From assembly GCF_029216045.1 (NCBI RefSeq), contig NZ_JAEMVE010000121.1:1-33980 (forward strand): DNA of 33,980 nt. The letters run 5' to 3'. Position numbers and translations under genes: made by a program. The DNA comes from Sulfurimonas sp. MAG313 (lineage in GTDB: Bacteria > Campylobacterota > Campylobacteria > Campylobacterales > Sulfurimonadaceae). Below the pieces are notes generated by a model. The model ran no database searches. It was given only the letters and a program-made list of their open reading frames with translations, and was not told the origin of the DNA. This document shows positions 23,449 through 32,576 of this stretch, piece after piece. Numbering within the stretch: position 1 is the stretch's first letter; each line of letters opens with the position of its first letter.

Positions 23449-24906
23449 TTAACTAGTTTGCAGTCCCTTAAGTATCTCTTTTAGTCTTTTTTCATTAATA
23501 GTATGAGACTTTCCTTCATAAAGATTCTCAGAAAGCTTCTTCACAAGGTCCTCTATCTCAAGATTATTATCCATATTACTTAAAAGCAGTTGCAAGACCT
23601 CTTTTTTCTGTTTGATAGAGACTTTTGTCTTAGAATCATTTTTGCTTAGAATCTTTTTCCAAGGTATATAACTAACTATCAGGCCTAAAACAAACCCACC
23701 TAAAACTAATAAAAACCCTTCTAATAAACTTAACATCCCTGTTTTTGCATTAATATCTTTAATCTCAGTTGTAGGGCGAGATATTTTCAAATCTTCTTGG
23801 ACTAAAGGAGCTTGATTTATCACTTTAATATGAATAGCCTCTGTATGAATGCTCTTTACTGTATCTGTTAGCACGTCCATATAAGACAATTCAAAGGAAG
23901 GGATAATAAAATCTTTTTGCGCTACTAAAGCGGATTTTTGTTCAAAAGAGCCAACATATTTTCCATCTTGAAGATAATGGCTTATTTTAGGCTCTTCATT
24001 AAAGGCCTGAGCCCCCTCTATACGGAAGGTAAAACTAGGTATATCTTCGATATTAGCTCTTCCTTGTACGGTAATAGTTAAATTTACCGCTTCACCCGCG
24101 TTAATCTCATTTTTATCAACACGAGCTTGCATTTTCAAGTCACCCACTAAGTCAATGCCATCAGGAAGTGGTTTTACTTCTATATTTAATTCATTTGAAA
24201 ACACCGTGTGGGTCTTAGCTCGTGCAATAAAACTTCCCCAATAATCTCTTGATTTTGAGCGTACCGTGCTGTCCCATTGCAAAGGGCCTAGGCTTAATTT
24301 TCCACTTTGTTGCGCAGCCATTGCATACATATTGGAATGAATTTTATACCCACCCTTAGAATGAGCCTTTCCCTTATGTTCACTTTTTATCCAAATGTTT
24401 TTGCTCTCAGGTAAAGAGATAGATTCTCCTAAGCTTTCAACATTAAGTCGTTTTTTAAAGGTAACGAGCATCTCAAAAGGCTCACCTACATACACAAATC
24501 TTTTATCCGTTTCAAGCGTTACATTAAAGGTTTCATTTTTTTGTATACTCATCTTTGACACGGTAATATTAATCGCCTTAGTCATTGTAGCCACATCATT
24601 TATACTGACAGAAAAAGGTTCAATCACACAAGACTTTTGGGGCATTATCACATACGTTAAAGAAAGTTCTTGAGCACGCTCTCCATTTGAATAAACATCT
24701 TTTCTACTTTGCATACGACTTTCAATCTCTACACCACATAAGTTATCAAACGGAGGCACTTTAACGGTACCAGACCCACTTAACTTAAGAGTAAAGGCAA
24801 CTCTTTCGCCTCTTGTAATCGTATCTGTATCCACACTAACACTCAGTCCTGCAAAGGCAGGAATACTCATAAGTACTAGTAAAATTATCTTACCAAGGTT
24901 TTTCAT
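23449..24906 (-). CDS. batD: BatD-like membrane-anchored protein (copy 1)
   Basis: 485 residues. It has an N-terminal signal peptide (MKNLGKIILLVLMSIPAFAG), then beta-rich periplasmic domains (TRGERVAFTLKLSG..., FVYVGEPFEMLVTFKK, NAGEAVNLTITVQG, with the BatD-typical FEQKSALVAQKDFIIPSFELSY near 330), one transmembrane helix near 410-430 (LLEGFLLVLGGFVLGLIVSYI) and a cytoplasmic helical tail. BatD proteins accompany BatA/BatB VWA proteins in MoxR operons. The start overlaps the end of the preceding gene by 17 bases, and AGAGGA lies before it. It is longer than copy 2 (372), with an extra beta domain. Confidence 0.88.
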   Translation of the reverse strand: MKNLGKIILLVLMSIPAFAGLSVSVDTDTITRGERVAFTLKLSGSGTVKVPPFDNLCGVEIESRMQSRKDVYSNGERAQELSLTYVIMPQKSCVIEPFSVSINDVATMTKAINITVSKMSIQKNETFNVTLETDKRFVYVGEPFEMLVTFKKRLNVESLGESISLPESKNIWIKSEHKGKAHSKGGYKIHSNMYAMAAQQSGKLSLGPLQWDSTVRSKSRDYWGSFIARAKTHTVFSNELNIEVKPLPDGIDLVGDLKMQARVDKNEINAGEAVNLTITVQGRANIEDIPSFTFRIEGAQAFNEEPKISHYLQDGKYVGSFEQKSALVAQKDFIIPSFELSYMDVLTDTVKSIHTEAIHIKVINQAPLVQEDLKISRPTTEIKDINAKTGMLSLLEGFLLVLGGFVLGLIVSYIPWKKILSKNDSKTKVSIKQKKEVLQLLLSNMDNNLEIEDLVKKLSENLYEGKSHTINEKRLKEILKGLQTS

Positions 24907-26725
24907 TTGTATCCTCTTTATGCTCTACTTTTTGCATCTTATACAGATGCCCTTTTTGAGATTTTTTAATCATATTAATCCATTTTTTTGCTTCAATATC
25001 ACTCATATCTTGGGAATTTACAGCCTTAATTTCTTTATTTTCAGACTTTTGCTTGGCTGATTTTTGTTCTGATTTTTCTTTTTGTTCTTGATCTTGTGTT
25101 TCATTGTCTTTTTGAGACGTCTTGTTTTTTTCTTCTGATTTTTCTTTTGACTTTTTTGAGTCGGCATCTTTCTTATCTTTATTTTCAGATTTTTGCTTAT
25201 CTTTTTCTTCCTTGGACGTGTCTTTTTCATCTGATTCTGACTTTTTTTTGTCTTTGGAATCCTTATTGTCTTGATTCTTTTTATCTTCTTTGTTTTCGTC
25301 TTTTTCGTCTTTTTTGTCTTTATTTTCTTGGTCTTGTTTCTTTTCTTCTTTCTTCTTTTCTAAAAATTTTTTAACAGCTTCATAGTTTTCACGAGTTTGT
25401 TTATCTTCTTTAATACTCAAGGCTTCTTCATAAGACTTCAAAGATTCTTCATATTTTTTAAGTTTGACCTGAGTGTTTGCACTGTTATATAAGGCCTTTG
25501 CCTTAAAGTCTTTATCTTTAGTAAAAATATTTTGATATACCTTCAAGGCTCGTTCATAGTCTTCATCTTTATATAAACTATTAGCAAGATTATAAACAGC
25601 CTCAGGGGAGTCTATAGCAAAGTTCTCATACACAGAAGCTGATTTTTTATAATCTTCATTTGAGTACGCTTCTTTTGCCTCGTTCAACTTTTGAAAGTCA
25701 AGAAGCCCTGCTTTGACGTCTTGAGCGCCAAAGAAAACTAAGGACAAAAGTACAAAGTTCTTTGCTAGTTTTTTTGGCACAGAGGCAAAGGCTAAAAGTA
25801 AAAAGAAAATAGCTAAGGCTAATGGATAATAAAACAGTTGTATATACTGAGGTATCGTTTCTTTTTTTAGGGTTGATTTTTCAGTGATAGATTCTATCTC
25901 TTTTAACATAGCTTTAATATCCTTATCTCCTAAGACGGACTCTATATAAACGCCTCCTGTCTTGGTTGCAAGGTCTTGTATGCTTTCATTAAGTTTTGAG
26001 ATCAATATATTTCCATTATGTTTGATAAAACTTCCATCTTCTGCTCGTACAGGGCTTCCCTTACTTGTTCCAATACCAATAATAAAGAGTCTAAGGCCAT
26101 TGTCCTTAGCAAGTTCTATCTCTTGGGAAAAATCTTTTTTATCCCCACCATCGGTAAATAAAAGTAAATTTTTTGTATCGGCATGTTCAAGCATGGCTAT
26201 GGCTGAGCGAAGCATAGAGTCTAAATGCGTTCCTTTTTCAGTAATATGTTGAGTATTAACCTTTGAGAGTAAAAAAGCTACAGAACTATGATCAAAACTT
26301 AAAGGCGAAACAATATAATCATGTTTGGCAAAGGCCAGTACTCCAATACGGTTATGAGGCGCCATTTTAATAAGATCAATGGCCTTAGTCTTAGCCGATT
26401 CTAAACGGTTAGGATACACATCTTCTGCCTTCATGGAATCAGAAATATCAATCCCCACTAAGATATCAGCAGACTTCGCTTCAACAACAATTTCACCGTC
26501 TTTAATAACAGGTTGAGATAAGGCCAATATCATAAAAATAAAAGAGATAAAATATAAACTGTATCTAGATTTTTCACTCAGACTTGTATTTTCGTGTCGT
26601 AATCTCTTTAGAACCTCAGCATCAAAGGCCAAAAATCGTTCTTTAGTACCCGTGATAATAAAATAAAAAAGAATACCTGTGAGCGGTAACATAAGGTAAA
26701 TAAATATTGGATATAAAAGACTCAT
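24890..26725 (-). CDS. BatB/BatC-like VWA plus TPR membrane protein (copy 1)
   Basis: 611 residues from the ATG at 26725, which overlaps the batA stop as ATGA and has AAAGGA five bases away; an ATG six bases earlier is less likely. N-terminal membrane helices at about 8-27 and 60-77. VWA domain about 85-290 with a complete metal site (DISDS, THLDS, FTDGGD). A membrane helix lies near 305, then another hydrophobic stretch and three TPR repeats about 345-460 (SPEAVYNLANSLYKDEDYERAL). A tail of about 125 residues is almost only K, E, D, Q, N and S. It ends NEKPW. This BatB-BatC fusion belongs to the MoxR-linked envelope complex. Confidence 0.88.
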   Translation of the reverse strand: MSLLYPIFIYLMLPLTGILFYFIITGTKERFLAFDAEVLKRLRHENTSLSEKSRYSLYFISFIFMILALSQPVIKDGEIVVEAKSADILVGIDISDSMKAEDVYPNRLESAKTKAIDLIKMAPHNRIGVLAFAKHDYIVSPLSFDHSSVAFLLSKVNTQHITEKGTHLDSMLRSAIAMLEHADTKNLLLFTDGGDKKDFSQEIELAKDNGLRLFIIGIGTSKGSPVRAEDGSFIKHNGNILISKLNESIQDLATKTGGVYIESVLGDKDIKAMLKEIESITEKSTLKKETIPQYIQLFYYPLALAIFFLLLAFASVPKKLAKNFVLLSLVFFGAQDVKAGLLDFQKLNEAKEAYSNEDYKKSASVYENFAIDSPEAVYNLANSLYKDEDYERALKVYQNIFTKDKDFKAKALYNSANTQVKLKKYEESLKSYEEALSIKEDKQTRENYEAVKKFLEKKKEEKKQDQENKDKKDEKDENKEDKKNQDNKDSKDKKKSESDEKDTSKEEKDKQKSENKDKKDADSKKSKEKSEEKNKTSQKDNETQDQEQKEKSEQKSAKQKSENKEIKAVNSQDMSDIEAKKWINMIKKSQKGHLYKMQKVEHKEDTNEKPW

Positions 26726-27633
26726 GCCCATCCTTTTTTAGATTTTAAAATAAGATAAAGCAAAAGACTTATAAAGGCAATAAAAAGAAAATAATTATAA
26801 TAATAACTTTTATTTAAAAACTTTTCACCTACGAGTTCAGATGTCTCAAGCTCATTAATTTCATCATAAATGAGTTCTAATTGCTCCGCAGAATATGCAG
26901 GAAAAAACTTAGCATTAGTATCGTTTGCTATCTTACTTAATGTTCTTTCATCAAACTCTCCCGGCCGCCCTATCCCAATTGTATAAATTTTAAGCCCTTC
27001 TCTTTTAGCTAAAGAAAGCGCTGCTTCATAAGGCATTTGACCTGCTGTATTTTGACCATCTGTTAATAAAATCGCTATCTTAGACTTTGCCTCATTTTCA
27101 TGCATAAGTGTAACGGACTGTGCAATCGCATCAAAAATAGCTGTTTTCTTTCCAGCCACTCCAATATAAAGCTGTTTCAAGAGTTTAGATAGAATTTTTT
27201 TATCGTAGGTTATAGGAGAGGCAACAAAGGCATACTCACCAAAGACAATCATTCCTAAGTTATCATTAGGACGTTTCTCAATAAAAGAATCTACAATATT
27301 TTGAACCACCGCAAAACGATTTAAGGCTCTGTTATTTTCATCAAAACCTCGTGCGCGCATAGAACCACTCGCATCAAGAAGTAAAACAATATCATAACCT
27401 TCACGTGGCTCAAGGTCTATCTCTGTTTCACTATAAGGAGAAGAAATTGCAACAACAATAGAAATAATTCCCACCCATTTTAAAAACTTCAATACATACG
27501 ATGAAGACATAGACGCTGAGCCAAATAGTCCCATATGAGGAAACAAAAGGCTTTCATGTCTTTGCTTACAAAGATAAGCACAGAGTATAAAGACAAAAAC
27601 AAGGGCTAAAAGATAAGGAAACTCAAGTTGCAT
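26722..27633 (-). CDS. batA: BatA-like VWA membrane protein (copy 1)
   Basis: 303 residues. Two N-terminal membrane helices (LEFPYLLALVFVFILCAYL, and VLKFLKWVGIISIVVAISSP near 50-68), a VWA domain about 75-255 with a full MIDAS (DASGS, TAIFD, LTDGQN), and a C-terminal membrane helix (YFLFIAFISLLLYLIL). The metal site should bind a partner. BatA proteins form an inner-membrane complex with BatB and BatD that MoxR ATPases are thought to mature. It overlaps the DUF4381 gene by 11 bases and the next gene by 4. Confidence 0.9.
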   Translation of the reverse strand: MQLEFPYLLALVFVFILCAYLCKQRHESLLFPHMGLFGSASMSSSYVLKFLKWVGIISIVVAISSPYSETEIDLEPREGYDIVLLLDASGSMRARGFDENNRALNRFAVVQNIVDSFIEKRPNDNLGMIVFGEYAFVASPITYDKKILSKLLKQLYIGVAGKKTAIFDAIAQSVTLMHENEAKSKIAILLTDGQNTAGQMPYEAALSLAKREGLKIYTIGIGRPGEFDERTLSKIANDTNAKFFPAYSAEQLELIYDEINELETSELVGEKFLNKSYYYNYFLFIAFISLLLYLILKSKKGWA

Positions 27634-28018
27634 CGATGACCTCTAAAAATTCTTTAAACTGCTTGAGCATTTGAGCATCTAAGGCTTCCACTGTTTTTTT
27701 ATATTTGTACTGGGCTAAACCTTCGTCTAAACGTTCAAGTAAGGCTATCTCTTCAGGACTACTTACAAGAAAACGGGCATACTCACTAATCTCATAAGCC
27801 GCTTGCTTAGCATTTTGAGTATTAATGGCATGCATCTTTTTTAGATACTTCTTTTTAAGGTTAATCTTTTTTGTTTTTGTGAACTTTTTCCAAGCCCAAA
27901 GGCCTAAAGCAATCAATATAAGACTCAAAAGGACTGAAGCTATAATGATTAATACCATCAAAGAGTTATCAGGCACCTCAACTAAAGGCTTTATATCATG
28001 TAAGGGGATGTCTTGCAT
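27623..28018 (-). CDS. DUF4381-like single-pass membrane protein
   Basis: 131 residues. A short N-terminus (MQDIPLHDIKPLVEVPDNS) fits the periplasm, one strong transmembrane helix spans about 19-44 (LMVLIIIASVLLSLILIALGLW), and the cytoplasmic part is basic then helical (KKYLKKMHAINTQNAKQAAYEISEYARFLV). Position, size and the PxxxxWWPLAPG-less but similar start match the DUF4381 proteins found between DUF58 and BatA genes in MoxR operons. It is present only once in the cluster, overlapping DUF58 by one base and batA by 11. The exact role is unknown. Confidence 0.75.
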   Translation of the reverse strand: MQDIPLHDIKPLVEVPDNSLMVLIIIASVLLSLILIALGLWAWKKFTKTKKINLKKKYLKKMHAINTQNAKQAAYEISEYARFLVSSPEEIALLERLDEGLAQYKYKKTVEALDAQMLKQFKEFLEVIDAT

Positions 28019-28851
28019 TATACATTTCCTTCAAAAAGTCTTTTTAGCTTTACAACGGCTTGTTCATCTGTATAAATTTTCACAAATCGAACCTGATCAT
28101 TTCTAAGCTTTTCATATAAGGCGTGATCATGAGCCATCACCTTTTTTTTATACGCCTTCATAGTAGCTCCATTAAAATCACCCTCAAGTTCCGCACCCGA
28201 TTCAGGGTCTTGAAGAGTGGAAAAACCAAAAGAAGGTGGGTTCTCTTCCGCCTTATCGCGAATAATTATAGAAATAACCTCATGTTTACGGGCTAATATT
28301 TTAAAATCAGGTATATCAAAATAATCTGCTAAAACAATAATTAAAGACTTTCTTTTTAAACGTTTCATTAAGTACTGAGATAAAAACCCATAATCTGCTT
28401 TTTTTCCCAAAGCATCGAAGTCTAGAACCTCTGAAACCAAAGATTGCACCGCATGAATCTTTTTAGAAGGACGATTTTCTTTATACAGCTTATCGGCAAA
28501 AATAAAGGAACTAAGTAAGTCCCCATTTTTAATGGTAGAAAAAGACAAGAGTGCTTTTATCTCGGCGATAAAGTCTTGTTTAAACTTTTTAGAGCCAAAA
28601 TGTACTGAGCCATTTAACATAGAACATAAAACCACATTAAGTTCACGTTCTTCTCTAAAAACCTTAATGTAGGGCTTTTGCTTTTTAGCCGTGATATTCC
28701 AGTCAATATGACGAATATCATCTCCAGGCATATATTCACGAAGCTCTATAAAGTCGTAACCTTCCCCATGAAAGATAGAAGGATTATTCCCGATAAGTTC
28801 AGAAAAAACTTGACGTCTTGCTCGAACCAAAATCTTTTTGAGTTTACTCAT
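28018..28851 (-). CDS. DUF58-domain protein of the MoxR operon
   Basis: 277 residues, cytoplasmic. The DUF58 hallmark FIELREYMPGDDIRHIDWNITAKKQKPYIKVFREER is at about 32-68. A VWA-like fold follows, but the usual DxSxSMxFG metal motif reads MLNGSVHFG (near 76-84), so the metal-binding Asp is absent. DUF58 proteins almost always accompany MoxR ATPases and probably act as adaptors; the molecular role is not known. The start abuts the moxR stop and the end touches the DUF4381 start, so translation is coupled. Confidence 0.88.
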   Translation of the reverse strand: MSKLKKILVRARRQVFSELIGNNPSIFHGEGYDFIELREYMPGDDIRHIDWNITAKKQKPYIKVFREERELNVVLCSMLNGSVHFGSKKFKQDFIAEIKALLSFSTIKNGDLLSSFIFADKLYKENRPSKKIHAVQSLVSEVLDFDALGKKADYGFLSQYLMKRLKRKSLIIVLADYFDIPDFKILARKHEVISIIIRDKAEENPPSFGFSTLQDPESGAELEGDFNGATMKAYKKKVMAHDHALYEKLRNDQVRFVKIYTDEQAVVKLKRLFEGNV

Positions 28852-29799
28852 TTAGGGAATTGCCACCGCTTGAACAATCTTATCTATAATCTGGTCTGCT
28901 GTAATACCTTCAGCCTCTGCCTCATACGATAAAATAATACGGTGACGCATAATTTCTTTAATAATATAGGCGATGTCCACAGGAGAAACATAATCTTTTC
29001 CACGTAAAAAAGCCATAGCCTTCACGGCCTTAAAGATATCAATACTCACACGAGGACTTGCACCAAACTGTATATAATCCGCAATATCACTTAAGCCGTA
29101 TTCAGATGGGTTACGAGTACATGTGACAAGTTCAATCATATACTTTTCAACCTCTTCATCCATATGAACCAAGGCCACTTCTTTTTTAAGTTCTTCTAAC
29201 TCAGCAAGAGTGATAACCGCATTGATAGAAGCATTTGTTTTTGAAGAGATACGTCTTGCAATTTCAAGTTCTTCTTCTTTAGTGTTATACCCCACCACAA
29301 GCTTCATCATAAATCTATCCAATTGAGCTTCAGGAAGTTGGTAAACACCTTCTTGTTCTACGGGGTTTTGCGTTGCCATTACAAAAAACGGAGGATCAAG
29401 TTGAAAAGATTCATCTCCAATAGTCACTTGCTTTTCTTGCATCACTTCAAGAAGAGCAGACTGAACCTTAGCCGGCGCACGGTTAATTTCATCTGCAAGA
29501 AGTAAGTTCGTAAATACAGGACCTTGTTTAATCTTAAACTGATTATGAGCTGGGTCATAAATCTCAGCACCTAAGATATCTGAAGGAAGTAAATCCGGTG
29601 TGAACTGAACCCGCTTAAAGTTAAGACCTAGAGCTTTGGCAAGAGCATTTACCGTTGTTGTTTTAGCCAAACCAGGAATACCTTCTATTAAGATATGCCC
29701 CTCACATAAAAGCCCCACTAAAAGACCATCTATCATCTTTTCTTGACCTATCACAACCTTAGCTACTTCGTTTTTAATCTTTAAAATTTTATCGTTCAT
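28852..29799 (-). CDS. MoxR-family AAA+ ATPase
   Basis: 315 residues. Motifs in order: Walker A GIPGLAKTT near 40, the FTPDLLPSDILG segment near 67, Walker B LLADEINRAP near 105, sensor 1 MATQNPVEQEG near 145, and sensor 2 in the helical lid (FGASPRVSIDIFKAVKAMA). MoxR ATPases are chaperone-like and help assemble or activate VWA-containing membrane complexes. It is the single ATPase for the two sets of Bat genes that flank it. A 112-base gap and its own TATAAT (29842-29837) suggest an internal promoter after the first Bat triad. Confidence 0.95.
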   Translation of the reverse strand: MNDKILKIKNEVAKVVIGQEKMIDGLLVGLLCEGHILIEGIPGLAKTTTVNALAKALGLNFKRVQFTPDLLPSDILGAEIYDPAHNQFKIKQGPVFTNLLLADEINRAPAKVQSALLEVMQEKQVTIGDESFQLDPPFFVMATQNPVEQEGVYQLPEAQLDRFMMKLVVGYNTKEEELEIARRISSKTNASINAVITLAELEELKKEVALVHMDEEVEKYMIELVTCTRNPSEYGLSDIADYIQFGASPRVSIDIFKAVKAMAFLRGKDYVSPVDIAYIIKEIMRHRIILSYEAEAEGITADQIIDKIVQAVAIP

Positions 29800-29836
29800 T
29801 TATCTTAGTCCTGTCTTTATAAATATTATTACTCTT

Positions 29837-29873
29837 ATTATAGCAAGTGAATATTATGCTCTTTTGAAAAGAG
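29837..29873 (-). promoter_or_regulatory. moxR internal promoter with palindrome at the -35 position
   Basis: Minus-strand TATAAT (29842-29837) is preceded by 16 bases and then the palindrome CTCTTTT-C-AAAAGAG (29873-29859), which takes the place of the -35 box. The 1-base centre argues against an RNA hairpin, so a protein-binding site is more likely. Confidence 0.45.
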
Positions 29874-29911
29874 ATGATATTTTTTACTTGTGTGAAAAAT
29901 GTGTGAATGAT

Positions 29912-31027
29912 TTACAACTTTTCAAGGGCTCTTTTTTTAAGTGTATAAAAACTTATATCTTCTGCTTGATAAACAGCCCTTTCAAGTTCTTCTATTTCTA
30001 GCTTAAAAAGGACTCTATCGCAGATGATTAAAACTTCTAAAAGTTCTTTTTCGTTTTTAGTTTTTTTAATTTTATCACCTTTTTTAAACTGAGGGTCTTG
30101 TCTTGATGGAAGCTTCACTAACTTTGCAACAATAAAACCAGCTAAAAAAGTCAAAACATAATATAAATACTCTGCATACCTATAAAAATCTATCGTATTT
30201 GTGGGAAGGTTAACCTTATCTATCAAGTCTTCTCTTTGTATCCCCTGTTCCTTTATATGAATCCTAAAGGACTGAGTTTTTAAAACTTTTTCTTGTTTAT
30301 CTTCTAAATCAAAGTATTTAAACTCCACAGAAGGAATAATAAAATCTTTTGTGCACACAAAGGCAAAACGTTGAGTCCACACCCCTATAAATCCAGATTT
30401 TGAAAGTTCAAATTTAGCGTCCATCGTATCCGCAAAAACTTGCACCCCTTCAATCTCAAAATTAAATTCAGACAAAGACTGCAAATTACCTTTTCCTTCT
30501 ATGGAGATTTCTAAATGCACGGGTTCATAAGCAGACACTTCATTTGAGTCTAACTCAGTTCTTAGACTTAAAGTACCTGTTAACGAAGAAGAAGTTTTAG
30601 ATACATGCACGGGGATAGGTTCTAAATGTGTTTCTTCTCTTTGCACCTCAAGGTCATTTACATTATCACGTCCTTCAATAACATTATCAATAGCGCTTTG
30701 TGTAGTAAAAAGCATCACCGGCTTTAACTCAATCTCATAAGAGCCTTCTTTTTTGGCAAACACAAGATATTTATAACTCAAGGTTTGAAGCTCCCCATCA
30801 AAGTGTCTTTTTTCTGATAAAAGTTGAAAAGAAAAGGGAATATCTGTTGGAGGAGTAAACTCAACATCATCATTTTTTCCTTCCTTAGAAAACTTACACT
30901 GCATTGTGAGTACGGTAGCTTGATGGGTATACAGTTGTGTCTCTTTTAAGTCTATCTTCCATTCATACTCACTCTTAGCAAAAAGACTTAAGACAAGTAC
31001 TACAAGACTACCAAGGATGTTCTTCAT
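29912..31027 (-). CDS. batD: BatD-like membrane-anchored protein (copy 2)
   Basis: 371 residues from the preferred ATG at 31027 (MKNILGSLVVLVLSLFAKS), with AAAGGA upstream; an in-frame ATG at 31042 would add MKGKQ. Signal peptide, then beta-rich periplasmic domains with SAYEPVHLEISIEGKGNLQ near 170 and the BatD-like RFAFVCTKDFIIPSVEFKYFD near 230, one transmembrane helix (YYVLTFLAGFIVAKLV) near 295 and a short cytoplasmic helical tail. It is paralogous to the 485-residue protein at the other end of the cluster. It overlaps the preceding gene by 20 bases. Confidence 0.85.
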   Translation of the reverse strand: MKNILGSLVVLVLSLFAKSEYEWKIDLKETQLYTHQATVLTMQCKFSKEGKNDDVEFTPPTDIPFSFQLLSEKRHFDGELQTLSYKYLVFAKKEGSYEIELKPVMLFTTQSAIDNVIEGRDNVNDLEVQREETHLEPIPVHVSKTSSSLTGTLSLRTELDSNEVSAYEPVHLEISIEGKGNLQSLSEFNFEIEGVQVFADTMDAKFELSKSGFIGVWTQRFAFVCTKDFIIPSVEFKYFDLEDKQEKVLKTQSFRIHIKEQGIQREDLIDKVNLPTNTIDFYRYAEYLYYVLTFLAGFIVAKLVKLPSRQDPQFKKGDKIKKTKNEKELLEVLIICDRVLFKLEIEELERAVYQAEDISFYTLKKRALEKL

Positions 31028-32576
31028 TTGTTTTCCTTTCATTTATAAGTTCATATTGTTTATATGAGAGACCGGTTTGTTTATTATTAAATTGCACCTG
31101 AGCTTCAGATTTATTTTTTTTGCCCTTTTTTTTAGTTCCGGCCCCTGATTTAGCACTGGCTTTCATGTTAGAAGACCCTGCTCCTTTTTTCTTTTGTGTA
31201 TCTTTTTGCTCAGCCTTAGAGTTCACCTTCTTAGCATCATTTTTTTTCTTTCCTTTTTGTTGTCCTGTTTGCAAACCTTCTGCTTTTTTTGCCTTAGAAA
31301 TATGCAAAAGGTTTTCATCTGTTTCTTTATTATAAAAAAGTATTAAAGATTTTTCATATGCCACTCTGGCCTCTTCATACATTTCTATGCGAACATAAGC
31401 ATTTCCTAGGTTATGAAAGACTTTTGCCTTTAAGGTGGCGCTAGTAGAAGACACTCCTTTGTAGGTGTCAATAGCTTCTTCATATTGTCCTACCTTATAA
31501 TAAGCATTTCCAAGGTTATAAAAGTCTTCTGGTGAACGCATTCCTATCTTTTTAAAAATCTCCAGTTCATCTAAGTATTTTTGTTCTGCGTAAGCTTTGT
31601 CCCCTGCACTTTGCGTCGAAAAGCTACGCATATCTGCTTGAATATTACTACTAACTAAGGCTAAAAAAATTAGCATCCACTTTGAAAGATATTTCGATAC
31701 ATTGCTCACCCCAACTATAAAAAACACAAGGGCTAAAAAAAGTGGATAATAAAACAACTCTTCATGCATTAACACATCCGCTGAAGAAAGCTTTTTTTCC
31801 CGTGTATCTAACCAGGCTGATAATTTAGACACACCATCAAAGTTAACAAAAACACCACCCGTTGCGTCAGATAAAGACTTCGCTTTTACATTACTTGAAC
31901 TCACTACTAAGTGCTTATTTTTATCCTTAAGCCATTGCCCATTTTTATCTTTTAATCTTGAACCAATTCTTGTTGCCATCATAACTATAGAAATACTAAT
32001 ACCTTTTTCTTTAGCGTACGCAATCTCTTTTGAAAAGTCAGATGAGTCTCCTCCATCACCAATAATAATAAGGTTTTTCTCTTTTATTTGAGATAATTTG
32101 GTGCTAAGTTCTAAAACCGAAGACATATCTGTCCCCTTAGTTATCACCAAGTTAGTATCAATAAGCTCTAGTTGATGTCCTAAAAGTTCTGCATCTGAAG
32201 TTAAAGGCGAAAGAATAATCGCATTTGTTGTAAAGCCAAGTAGGGCAAAACGTTCATGAATTCTTTCTTTAATAAGTTTTTTAATAAACATTTTAGCGGC
32301 CAGTAATCGTGTCGGCTTAATATCATTGGCTTGCATAGAATAAGAAAGGTCAAGAGCAATAACCACTTCTGAGCCTTGATAGTTTTGTTTAACAGGTTTC
32401 ATTTCAAATACAGGTCTCGCCAAAGACACCATCATCAAACCTAAACTTAAATACAAGAAAACAAGTTTAACCCGTGTAGAAGGAGCTATATCATGTTTTT
32501 TATTCTTTTTTCTATAAAGAAGCATTAAAAGAAACACTACTAGGAGCCAAAAAAAGTCTGGGCTTAAAAAACTCAT
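31008..32576 (-). CDS. BatB/BatC-like VWA plus TPR membrane protein (copy 2)
   Basis: 522 residues. Membrane helices near 5-20 and 38-56, a VWA domain about 65-275 with metal-site residues DLSYS, TDMSS and IGDGGD (Gly where Thr is usual in the third), a helix near 285, and TPR repeats about 320-420 (SPEDFYNLGNAYYKVGQYEEAIDTY). A shorter basic tail of K, G, A and S follows, and the protein ends NEEHPW. It keeps the plan of copy 1 but with a much less acidic tail. The start overlaps the batA stop (ATGA). Confidence 0.88.
   Translation of the reverse strand: MSFLSPDFFWLLVVFLLMLLYRKKNKKHDIAPSTRVKLVFLYLSLGLMMVSLARPVFEMKPVKQNYQGSEVVIALDLSYSMQANDIKPTRLLAAKMFIKKLIKERIHERFALLGFTTNAIILSPLTSDAELLGHQLELIDTNLVITKGTDMSSVLELSTKLSQIKEKNLIIIGDGGDSSDFSKEIAYAKEKGISISIVMMATRIGSRLKDKNGQWLKDKNKHLVVSSSNVKAKSLSDATGGVFVNFDGVSKLSAWLDTREKKLSSADVLMHEELFYYPLFLALVFFIVGVSNVSKYLSKWMLIFLALVSSNIQADMRSFSTQSAGDKAYAEQKYLDELEIFKKIGMRSPEDFYNLGNAYYKVGQYEEAIDTYKGVSSTSATLKAKVFHNLGNAYVRIEMYEEARVAYEKSLILFYNKETDENLLHISKAKKAEGLQTGQQKGKKKNDAKKVNSKAEQKDTQKKKGAGSSNMKASAKSGAGTKKKGKKNKSEAQVQFNNKQTGLSYKQYELINERKTNEEHPW

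Noticed and set aside
25096-25374. Plus-strand Phe/Leu/Cys-rich frame opposite the Bat TPR protein
   Set aside because: It is the complement of the Lys/Glu/Asp repeat tail, which gives apparent hydrophobic sequence by chance.
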